From assembly GCA_040393065.1 (NCBI GenBank), contig JBEBUW010000049.1:1-30871 (forward strand): a stretch of 30,871 nt of DNA. Reading direction: 5' to 3'. This DNA comes from JACCWM01 sp040393065. Lineage in GTDB: Bacteria; Myxococcota_A; Bradymonadia; Bradymonadales; Bradymonadaceae. Made by a program: the position numbers and the translations under genes. The notes beneath the pieces were generated by a model that made no database searches, was not told where the DNA came from, and saw only the letters and a list, made by a program, of their open reading frames with translations. This document shows, one piece after another, positions 6,865 to 13,521 of this stretch (positions are counted from its first letter, which is position 1; each line of letters starts with the position of its first letter).

Positions 6865-8822
6865 AAAATTCATGGTGGATGAAGCTGCTTCCGGCGACGC
6901 TGTTTCTGGTGATGGGTCTGGTGATGGTTCCGGAAAGTGTGTTTGCGCAGTTTACGTATAAGCCGGCCGGGCAGTTGAAGGCGGGTAGCGGAACGGGGCG
7001 CAAGGATACCAAGGTTTATGTGCCGGGGATGCGGTTTCCGCTGGAATCGGCGCCGGCGTATGCGAACTCGCAGGTCTGGGGACGGGGCGGGATGAATGGC
7101 GGCGGCGGTGGTCAGTGCGATGCGCCGAACTATTCGTATCCCTGGTATGACAATTATTGTGAGACGCGCAGCTGGGGCATGCCGCTTTGCCCGGCGGGTA
7201 AGGGGCATCAGGGCCAGGATATTCGTCCGGCGACGTGTACGAAGAACAAACATTATGTGGTGGCGGCGGAAGCGGGCACGGTGACATCGATTTCGACGTA
7301 CTCGGTCAATATTCAGTCCGGCGGGACGCTGCATCGCTATATGCACATGAATCACAGCAATTTGCTGGTGAAGGTCGGGCAGAAAGTGACGCGCGGGCAG
7401 CGGCTGGGGCTGGTTTCGAACAACATGGGCAACACGCCGACGACGATTCATCTGCATTACGATCTGCGGCAGACCGTGAGCAATGTGGGTTCGGTGCATG
7501 TGCCGACGTATATGTCGCTGGTGCGCTCGTATGAGGCGTTGATCGGTCAGCCGGCGACGCCGTGTGCAAAGGTGCCGGCGGCGGGCGGCGTAGTCGATAA
7601 CGAAAAAAGTTGTTTTGAGCTTCGCGGTAATGTGACGACCTGGCGCAATGTGACGACGGCCGGCCAGGGCGGCAGCCTGCGTTGGACGTATGCGTATGAC
7701 GGCGCCAAACCGGATGGGATTGCGCGCTGGAATCTGGATATGACGCGGGCCGGCAAGTACAAGGTGGAAGCGCATATCGTGGCTGCGCACGGCAAGAGTA
7801 AAAAGGCGCGTTATGTGGTGCGTCACAAGGGGGCGCAGAAGGAAGTGCGGCTGGATCAGTCGGCCGGGGCAGGCTGGCGTTCGCTCGGCGAGTTTGAGTT
7901 TGCGGCCGGCAAAGATCAGTGGGTGGAGTTGTATGACAATACCGGTGAGCCGTTGAGCGCGCAGTTGCCGCTCATGGCCGATGCGATTCGGTTGACGTAT
8001 GTGCCGCCGCCGTGTCCGAAAGTGCCGGCGGCCGGTGGCGTGGTCGATAACGAGGGGCATTGTTTTGAGCTTCGTGGCAATGCTGCGACCTGGCGTAATG
8101 TGACGACGGCCGGTCAGGGCGGCAGCCTGCGCTGGACGTATGCGTATGACGGGGCGAATCCGGACGGGATTGCGCGCTGGAATCTGGATCTGACGGCGGC
8201 GGGCAAATACAAGCTGGAAGCGCATATCGTGGCGGCGCACGGCAAGAGTAAAAAGGCGCGCTATGTGGTGCGTCACAAGGGCTCGCAGAAGGAAGTGCGT
8301 CTGGATCAGTCGGCCGGTGCAGGCTGGCGCTCGCTCGGCGAGTTTGATTTTGCGGCCGGAAAGGATCAGTGGCTGGAGTTGTATGACAACACCGGTGAGT
8401 CGCTGAGCGCGCAGTTGCCGCTGATGGCGGATGCGATTCGGTTGAGTCCGGTGACGCCGCATGTGGTGGAGCCGGAACCGGATGTAGGCGTGGAAGAGCC
8501 GGAGCCGGATGTGGGCGTAGAGGAGCCTGAGCCGGAGCCGGATGCGGGTTCTGGTAGCGAAGAGCCCAAAAACGACAACGATCCGGACTATGATCCTGAC
8601 TACGATCCGTCGCTCGATCCGGAGAGTGAGGATGTCGTGCGTGAGCAGAGCAGGCAGGTTACGTCGACATCGTCTTGTAGTGCGGTTTCGGTGGGAGCTG
8701 CGGGCGGTTCGGCTTCGATCTGGGGCTTGCTGGGATTGGCCGGTGCTCTGGCCTGGGTGCGGCGCCGCAGTCGGGTGGTTTGCGGTGTGGTGGTGATCGG
8801 AGAATTGGGGGGTGTGCAATGA
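6861..8822 (+). CDS. Secreted M23 peptidase with two golvesin-like domains and sorting tail
   Basis: A 653-residue exported protein. Residues 1-29 are a signal peptide ending VFA. An M23 (LytM-like) metallopeptidase domain follows, with zinc ligands His116 and Asp120 (GHQGQD) and the His197-Leu-His199 motif; such enzymes cut peptidoglycan cross-bridges. Two near-identical 150-residue units begin at Cys235 and Cys385; each contains AGKYKxEAHI, ARYVVRHKG, GWRSLGEF and ADAIRL, matching golvesin C-terminal-like binding domains. Then comes an acidic PEPD linker and a C-terminal SSCS, membrane helix and WVRRRSR cluster resembling MYXO-CTERM, which suggests surface anchoring. The last 16 codons lie inside an intergenic repeat (8773-8904), so the natural C-terminus may have been altered. 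It may act on the cell's own wall or on other cells. Confidence 0.88.
   Translation: MKNSWWMKLLPATLFLVMGLVMVPESVFAQFTYKPAGQLKAGSGTGRKDTKVYVPGMRFPLESAPAYANSQVWGRGGMNGGGGGQCDAPNYSYPWYDNYCETRSWGMPLCPAGKGHQGQDIRPATCTKNKHYVVAAEAGTVTSISTYSVNIQSGGTLHRYMHMNHSNLLVKVGQKVTRGQRLGLVSNNMGNTPTTIHLHYDLRQTVSNVGSVHVPTYMSLVRSYEALIGQPATPCAKVPAAGGVVDNEKSCFELRGNVTTWRNVTTAGQGGSLRWTYAYDGAKPDGIARWNLDMTRAGKYKVEAHIVAAHGKSKKARYVVRHKGAQKEVRLDQSAGAGWRSLGEFEFAAGKDQWVELYDNTGEPLSAQLPLMADAIRLTYVPPPCPKVPAAGGVVDNEGHCFELRGNAATWRNVTTAGQGGSLRWTYAYDGANPDGIARWNLDLTAAGKYKLEAHIVAAHGKSKKARYVVRHKGSQKEVRLDQSAGAGWRSLGEFDFAAGKDQWLELYDNTGESLSAQLPLMADAIRLSPVTPHVVEPEPDVGVEEPEPDVGVEEPEPEPDAGSGSEEPKNDNDPDYDPDYDPSLDPESEDVVREQSRQVTSTSSCSAVSVGAAGGSASIWGLLGLAGALAWVRRRSRVVCGVVVIGELGGVQ
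7563..8446 (+). repeat. 450-bp in-frame tandem duplication
   Basis: The segment starting at 7563 is repeated from 8013 with a period of exactly 450 bp and very high nucleotide identity. It encodes the two golvesin-like domains of the M23 protein. The DNA similarity, not only protein similarity, points to a recent duplication or ongoing conversion between copies. Confidence 0.9.
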
Positions 8823-9053
8823 TCCCAGGGCCAGAGGCCCAGGGCTAGCACAACGCCGACGCGCTCCGCAGGGGCCAGAGGCCCCGCTGCGCGGGTGGGT
8901 GTTTGTGGGGTGTTTGTGGTTGGGTGGTTTGCGGTGTGGTGGTGATCGGAGAATTGGGGGGTGTGCAATGATCCCAGGGCCAGAGGCCCAGGGCTAGCAC
9001 AACGCCGACGCGCTCCGCAGGGGCCAGAGGCCCCGCTGCGCGGGTGGGTGTTT
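8773..9053. repeat. 149-bp-spaced direct repeat with double hairpin copies C1 and C2
   Basis: About 132 bp starting GGGTGGTTTGCGGTGTGG at 8773 recur almost identically from 8922 (offset 149 bp). Each copy holds a double-hairpin element of the family seen at 5944, in opposite orientation: CCCAGGGCC-AGA-GGCCCAGGG (8824-8844; 8973-8993, one central A-A mismatch) and GGGGCC-AGA-GGCCCC (8871-8885; 9020-9034), joined by GCTAGCACAA and GCGCTCCGC. The first copy begins inside the 3' end of the M23 gene and supplies its last 16 codons and stop. Confidence 0.9.
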
Positions 9054-9360
9054 TGTTTGAAAAACAGGGGCGCGAGCGGTCGCGGGTGCGTTTTTTAAAT
9101 AAAAAACGGGTTCGCGAGGGTCGCGGATGCGATCCGACGTTTTTTGAAAAACGAAAATCGCGTCCGCGACGCTTGCGGGGACGACTGCGACGGGTTCGGT
9201 CGCGTGCGCGAGGCTTGCGGGTGTGGTTTTGGATGAAAAACCATGTTCGCAAGGCTCGCGGGCTTGATCTGGAGTTTGCAGATCGGGGGTGCGGGCGGTC
9301 GCGGGTGCGTTTTTTAAATAAAAAACGGGTTCGCGAGTGGTCGCGGGTGCGATTGTTGGG
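9051..9360. repeat. Array of A/T palindromes in a G/C repeat background
   Basis: Non-coding region between converging genes. T-run/A-run palindromes recur near 9051, 9090 (GTTTTTTAAATAAAAAAC), 9139, 9225 and 9309, separated by GC-rich degenerate units such as GGTCGCGGGTGCG and GGGTTCGCGAG. The segment around 9072-9117 recurs almost exactly at 9292-9338. The palindromes could act as terminators in both directions for the M23 gene and the methyltransferase gene. Translation on either strand gives only Arg-rich low-complexity peptides. Confidence 0.7.
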
Positions 9361-9363
9361 AAA

Positions 9364-10218
9364 TCAAGCGAGGGAGGCGACGACGATGAGGTGTTCGCTT
9401 TCTTCGTCGTCCCAGGTGCTGCCGTCGAAGTCGCCGGCGACGAGGTCGATGCGCAGGCCGGATTCGGTGAGCAGGTCGCGGATCTGGTCGAGGGTCAGGT
9501 AGCGGTGGTGGATGGAGTGGGTTTCGACGAAGCTGTCGGGTTCCGGGGCTTCTTCGGAATCTTCGTCGGAGTCGGCGCCAGCATCGGTGATTTTGTCGGT
9601 GAAGACGTAGTGGTAGGTGGCGATGTAGCGTTGTTGGGAGGGTGTCCAGACGCTGCTTTCGTAGATGTCGATGGTGTGATCGCCCTGGTCGAGGGAGGTG
9701 TAGAGTTCGGCGTCTTCCTCGACGGATTCGTCGCCGATTTCTTCGATGTCTTCAAAGAGGCTGATGGTGGGGTAGACGTCGAAAATGAAGAGGCCGTCTT
9801 CGTTCAAGTGGCGGGCGACGGACTGGAAGCAGGCGCGGACCTGGTCGTCGTCTTCCAGGCAGAACAGGGCGTTGTAGGCGAGCAGAACGCGGTCGAATTT
9901 TTTGCCCAGGTCGAGCGTGCACATGTCGGCCTGGATGAGTTCGACGGTGTTCTTTTTGGTTTTTGCGCTTGCGAAGCTGCGGGTGTTTTTGGCGGCTTCG
10001 GCCAGCAGTCCAGGGTGCAGGTCGACGCCGGTCAGGGTGTGACCGGCGCGGGCGAGCGGGGCCAGGATGCGTCCGAAGCCGCAGCCGAGTTCGAGGATGG
10101 TGTCGGCGTCGCGGCAGGCGTTGGTATAAAACTCGACGTCACCTTCGTTGCCGGTGTGGATGAGGCGGTAGAGCTCGGGGGGATAGAGTTTGTGCGCGGT
10201 TGTGGCTTTGCTGGACAC
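9364..10218 (-). CDS. Class I SAM-dependent methyltransferase
   Basis: A 284-residue cytoplasmic enzyme with a Rossmann-type SAM-binding core. Motif I ILELGCGFG is at 41-49, the acidic ribose-binding position is Asp66 in GVDLHPG, and post-motif VELIQADMCTLDL and FDRVLLAYNALF follow in order. The C-terminal part contains an insert with acidic low-complexity stretches near residues 210-240. The substrate is not predictable; the fold is that of small-molecule methyltransferases. Translation probably starts at a GTG (10218) with only a weak ribosome site. It lies 28 bp downstream of the fructose-bisphosphatase gene on the same strand and is probably co-transcribed, though no metabolic link is evident. 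Confidence 0.88.
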   Translation of the reverse strand: MSSKATTAHKLYPPELYRLIHTGNEGDVEFYTNACRDADTILELGCGFGRILAPLARAGHTLTGVDLHPGLLAEAAKNTRSFASAKTKKNTVELIQADMCTLDLGKKFDRVLLAYNALFCLEDDDQVRACFQSVARHLNEDGLFIFDVYPTISLFEDIEEIGDESVEEDAELYTSLDQGDHTIDIYESSVWTPSQQRYIATYHYVFTDKITDAGADSDEDSEEAPEPDSFVETHSIHHRYLTLDQIRDLLTESGLRIDLVAGDFDGSTWDDEESEHLIVVASLA

Positions 10219-10246
10219 GGTATGTACTTCTGGGGAAAGGGTTGGA

Positions 10247-11248
10247 TCAGACTTCTTTCATGCGTTCGTGGCGGCCGTCCTTGGTGTAGGAGGGCTTGCG
10301 CCGGAAGTCGTGGACGGCGGAAATGGTGCGGATGGTGCCGGATTTGGCGCGCATGACGAGGGAATCGGTTTCGCAGCCGTCGGCGAAAAAGCGCACGCCC
10401 TGGAGGAGGTCTCCGGAGGTGATGCCGGTGGCGGCGAAGAGGATGTCTCCGCGGGCCAGATCGTTCATGGTGAGGACGGCTTCGAGGTCGCAGTCGCCCA
10501 TGAGTTTGCGGGCGCGTTCGCGCTCGGAGTCGTTGTAGTACATGAGGCGCCCCTGGATGTCTCCGCCCAGGCATTGCAGGGCTGCGGCGGAGAGGACGCC
10601 TTCGGGTGCGCCGCCGATGCCAAAGAGGATGTCGATGCCGGTTTCGGGTTTGCAGGTGGCGATGGAGGCAGCGACGTCGCCATCTTCGATGAGTCGGATG
10701 CGGGCGCCGGCTTCGCGGATTTCGTGGATGAGGGCTTCGTGGCGCGGCCTATCCAACACGATGGCGGTGAGGTCTTTGACGGACAGGTTTTTGGCACGTG
10801 CCAGTGTGTGCAGGTTTTCGGTGGCGGATTTGTTGATGTCGATCAGGCCGCGGCCGATGGGGCCGACGGCGATTTTGTTCATGTAGATATCGGGTGCGTG
10901 TAAAAAGCATCCGGCCGGGGCCATGGCGATGACAGACAGCGCGCCGGGGCGACCGTAGGCGCAGAGGTTGGTGCCTTCGAGCGGATCGAGGGCGATGTCC
11001 ATTTCAACGTCGCCGTTCTGGCGGCGGCCGACGCATTCGCCGATGTAGAGCATGGGAGCTTCGTCGCGTTCGCCTTCGCCGATGACGACGGTGCCGGAGA
11101 TTGCGATCGCATCGAAGGCAGCGCGCATGGCGCTGACGGCGAGTGCGTCGCTTTCGTTGGGGTTTCCGTGGCCCATGGAACGGGCGCTGGCGATGGCGGC
11201 GGCTTCGGTGACGCGGACGAGTTCAAGTGCGAGGTTGCGATCTTGCAT
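10247..11248 (-). CDS. glpX: Class II fructose-1,6-bisphosphatase
   Basis: A 333-residue GlpX-type fructose-1,6-bisphosphatase, which removes the 1-phosphate of fructose 1,6-bisphosphate in gluconeogenesis using divalent metal. Family markers are the N-terminal RNLALELVRVTEAAAIAS helix, the GEGERDEAPML metal-binding loop at 57-67, the DIALDPLEGTN motif at 84-94, and IGGAPEGVLSAAALQCLGG further on. Length is normal and no key residue is missing. ATG 11248 is chosen because AAGGAG precedes it and the family's usual N-terminus follows; the open frame extends upstream only into leader sequence. The leader contains a hairpin (11270-11294) described separately. The downstream methyltransferase gene follows after 28 bp. 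Confidence 0.95.
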   Translation of the reverse strand: MQDRNLALELVRVTEAAAIASARSMGHGNPNESDALAVSAMRAAFDAIAISGTVVIGEGERDEAPMLYIGECVGRRQNGDVEMDIALDPLEGTNLCAYGRPGALSVIAMAPAGCFLHAPDIYMNKIAVGPIGRGLIDINKSATENLHTLARAKNLSVKDLTAIVLDRPRHEALIHEIREAGARIRLIEDGDVAASIATCKPETGIDILFGIGGAPEGVLSAAALQCLGGDIQGRLMYYNDSERERARKLMGDCDLEAVLTMNDLARGDILFAATGITSGDLLQGVRFFADGCETDSLVMRAKSGTIRTISAVHDFRRKPSYTKDGRHERMKEV

Positions 11249-11269
11249 GCTCCGGCTCCTTGTTGGGAT

Positions 11270-11294
11270 GAATGGCTGAAAGGAGGTGCCATTC
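11270..11294 (-). promoter_or_regulatory. Leader hairpin of glpX with anti-SD loop
   Basis: On the minus strand GAATGGC pairs with GCCATTC around the 11-base loop ACCTCCTTTCA. The loop is complementary over six bases (CTCCTT to AAGGAG) to the ribosome site of glpX just downstream. It could mask that site, but no control has been shown and the match may be chance. Confidence 0.35.
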
Positions 11295-11376
11295 AGGGTT
11301 TTCAATGCGGATAAAAAGAACGGGCAAAGTGATGCGCACGGATTTTGGTTCCGCAAGTCGTCGCGAGTATTTACCG

Positions 11377-12138
11377 TCAGCGTTGGGAGCGCAAGTGTGC
11401 AAAGGCCGGAGAGTCGGGCAGGGCGCTGAGCTGGGCTGTGTGGAGCTCGGCGATGCCTTTTTTGGCAAGTTTGAGGAGTTGGGCGAGTTGGTCTTCGTCG
11501 AAGGTGGCTTCTTCGCCGGTACCCTGGATTTCGATGAATTTGCCGGAGCCGGTCATGACGACGTTCATGTCGACGTCGGCGGCGACGTCTTCGACGTAGG
11601 GCAGGTCGAGCAGGGCGCGGCCGTCGACGATGCCGCAGGAAATGGCGGCGACGGTGTCGAGCAGGGGCATCTGGGCGATGGTGCCATTGGAGACAAGGCG
11701 TTCGCAGGCCAGGGCCAGGGCTACGTAGGCGCCGGTGATGGACGCGGTGCGTGTGCCGCCGTCGGCCTGGAGCACGTCGCAGTCCAGGTTGATGGTGCGC
11801 GCGCCGAGTGCTTTTAAGTCGGTGACGGCGCGCAGGCTGCGGCCGATCAGGCGCTGGATTTCGTGGGTGCGGCCGCCGACTTTGCCGCGTGTGGATTCAC
11901 GTCCGGAGCGCGGGCGGGTGGCGCCGGGGAGCATGGAGTATTCGGCGGTGACCCAGCCCCTGGGGTTTTCGCGGTCGTCCATCCAGCGCGGCACAGAGTT
12001 GTCGACGCTGGCGGTGCACATGACGATGGTTTTGCCCATGCGGATGAGGACGGAGGCGTCGGGAACTTCGGTGAAATCGGTTTCGATTTTGAGGGTGCGG
12101 AGTTGGTCGATGGCGCGGCCGTCAAAGCGGGTGGTCAT
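11377..12138 (-). CDS. rph: Ribonuclease PH
   Basis: A 253-residue phosphorolytic 3'-to-5' exoribonuclease that trims the 3' ends of tRNA precursors and works as a hexameric ring. The family signature is plain: SVPRWM near 48-53, the phosphate-handling RSGRESTRGKVGGRTHEIQR (77-96), NLDCDVLQADGGTRTASITGA (117-137), and the C-terminal DMNVVMTGSGKFIEIQGTGEE with the following conserved helix. Length is normal. An AGGA precedes the ATG. It is separated from the amidase gene upstream by nearly 300 bp of hairpin repeats and from glpX downstream by 128 bp. The usual rdgB neighbour is absent from this window. Confidence 0.95.
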   Translation of the reverse strand: MTTRFDGRAIDQLRTLKIETDFTEVPDASVLIRMGKTIVMCTASVDNSVPRWMDDRENPRGWVTAEYSMLPGATRPRSGRESTRGKVGGRTHEIQRLIGRSLRAVTDLKALGARTINLDCDVLQADGGTRTASITGAYVALALACERLVSNGTIAQMPLLDTVAAISCGIVDGRALLDLPYVEDVAADVDMNVVMTGSGKFIEIQGTGEEATFDEDQLAQLLKLAKKGIAELHTAQLSALPDSPAFAHLRSQR

Positions 12139-12162
12139 GGGATTGGTCCTGGGGTTTGGAGG

Positions 12163-12428
12163 GTTGGGTGGTGTGCGGTGTCACGCCCCCGGTTTCACCG
12201 GGGGTTAGCACGGATGCTGCGCTGCGCACGGGTTTCACCCGGCTTCGCGGGTGGGTAGAGGTTTTGGGTGGTGTGCGGTGTCACGGCCCCGGTTTCGCGG
12301 GTGGGTATAGGTATTGGGTGGTGTGCGGTGTCACGCCCCCGGTTTCACCGGGGGTTAGCACGGATGCTGCGCTGCGCACGGGTTTCACCCGGCTCGCGGG
12401 TGGGTAAAGGTTTTGGGTGGTGTCTGGG
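12163..12428. repeat. Triplicated double hairpin element, copies D1 to D3
   Basis: The gap between amidase and rph is almost wholly repeats. D1 (12182-12255) and D3 (12332-12404) each contain CCCCCGGT-TTC-ACCGGGGG and CGGGT-TTC-ACCCG hairpins joined by GTTAGCACGGATGCTGCGC. D2 (about 12281-12307) keeps only the ends, with the core deleted. All are framed by TTGGGTGGTGTGCGGTGTCACG and GCGGGTGGGTA. Compared with the copies at 5944 and 8824, both arms of each stem differ but still pair, and the TGCTA linker is kept. Confidence 0.88.
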
Positions 12429-12429
12429 G

Positions 12430-13398
12430 TTAATCCTGGCGGGCGCTGATGGTCTGGTCAAATTCCTCGATGGCTTCGACCAGGGCGGTGGCGACCTTGC
12501 GGCGGTGTTCGCTGAGGATGAGGGCTTTGCCTTCGGTGGGGTGCGTGAGGAAGGCGGCTTCGACGACAACGGCGGGCATGTGGGCACCGCGCAGGACGCC
12601 GAAGTTGGCCTGTTTTACGCCGCGGTTTACGGATTGCAGGTGGCGGCTCATGCCGGCCTGGACGGTCTGGGCGAGCAGGCCGCTGTCGGCGTGGAGGCGC
12701 GCGCGGATGAGGTCTTGTTGGATGTCGATGATGTTGTCGTTGTGCAGGCCGACCGGGGTGGTGTTGAGCATGTTGCGCTCGATGCCGGTGTGGTTGTGAT
12801 CGGCGGTGGCGATGGGCAGGCCCTGGACTTCTTCTTTGCCGGGAGTCATGGCGTCGGCGTGGAGGAAGTAGGTTTCGTAGCCGACGGCGCGGTTGTGAAC
12901 GGCTGCATTATAATGAAGGGAGAGGAAGATATCGGCCTGGGCCATGTTAGCCATGTGGACGCGCTCGTGGAGTTCGAGGCTGGCGTCCCAGTAGCGGGTC
13001 AAAATCACGCGGGCTTGCGGGTAGCGCTCCTGGAGCATGGCGCGCAGTTCGTAGGCCAGATCGAGGGTGAGGTGTTTTTCGCGGATGCCGGCAATGCCGA
13101 TGGCGCCGCTGTTGTCGCCGCCGTGTCCGGCATCGATGACGATGGTGCGGATGGACTGCAGATTGTTTTGCGTGAGCTGCGGCGGCAGAACGTGGGGATC
13201 TCTGGGGTTCTGCGCGTTCAGGAACTGCATTTTACGGCTGTGATCGTGCAGCGTGAGGACGGTATGTAAGTCGATTCCGCGAATGGATCCCAAAAATGCG
13301 GCTGCTGGCGCGGGAATTGCCGTGATCAGGATCGGTGTGATCATGAAAACGGCAAGAAGCAGTATTTGTGCAGTTTTTGTGAGACGTTCGGTAACCAC
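12430..13398 (-). CDS. N-acetylmuramoyl-L-alanine amidase (Amidase_3)
   Basis: A 322-residue zinc amidase that cuts the bond between N-acetylmuramic acid and the stem peptide in peptidoglycan. Residues about 8-34 are a hydrophobic export signal ending near APAAA. The catalytic domain spans about 84-315: His92 in VIDAGHGG, Glu107 in REKHLT, His162 in SLHYNAA and Glu280 in VVVEAAFLTHPTEG form the expected zinc and catalytic set. A stretch between about 170 and 235 is an insert typical of AmiC-like enzymes, which often serves autoinhibition. Translation starts at GTG 13398, with AGAGGA upstream. It is likely periplasmic and may act in cell separation; the secreted M23 enzyme nearby attacks the same polymer. 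Confidence 0.93.
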   Translation of the reverse strand: MVTERLTKTAQILLLAVFMITPILITAIPAPAAAFLGSIRGIDLHTVLTLHDHSRKMQFLNAQNPRDPHVLPPQLTQNNLQSIRTIVIDAGHGGDNSGAIGIAGIREKHLTLDLAYELRAMLQERYPQARVILTRYWDASLELHERVHMANMAQADIFLSLHYNAAVHNRAVGYETYFLHADAMTPGKEEVQGLPIATADHNHTGIERNMLNTTPVGLHNDNIIDIQQDLIRARLHADSGLLAQTVQAGMSRHLQSVNRGVKQANFGVLRGAHMPAVVVEAAFLTHPTEGKALILSEHRRKVATALVEAIEEFDQTISARQD

Positions 13399-13521
13399 GT
13401 GCTGTTCCTCTCGATGTAAGCTGGCGACAAAAAATCATTCGCAATACGCGGTGAGATTAGCAGGCACTGCAGGGGCGTCAAATTTATCGGTAAAATTATC
13501 AGCCGCCTTATTACGATCGCG

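Noticed and set aside
6870..8819. 649-codon open frame opposite the M23 gene
   Set aside because: It is Arg/His-rich antisense shadow of a GC-rich gene; the plus strand has signal peptide, catalytic motifs and domain repeats.
9044..9502. Arg-rich 152-codon frame
   Set aside because: It is generated by the palindrome array and runs antisense into the methyltransferase gene; no domain and no ribosome site.
12268..13269. 333-codon plus-strand frame opposite the amidase gene
   Set aside because: It translates the hairpin repeats and the antisense of the amidase, whose minus-strand catalytic motifs are complete.
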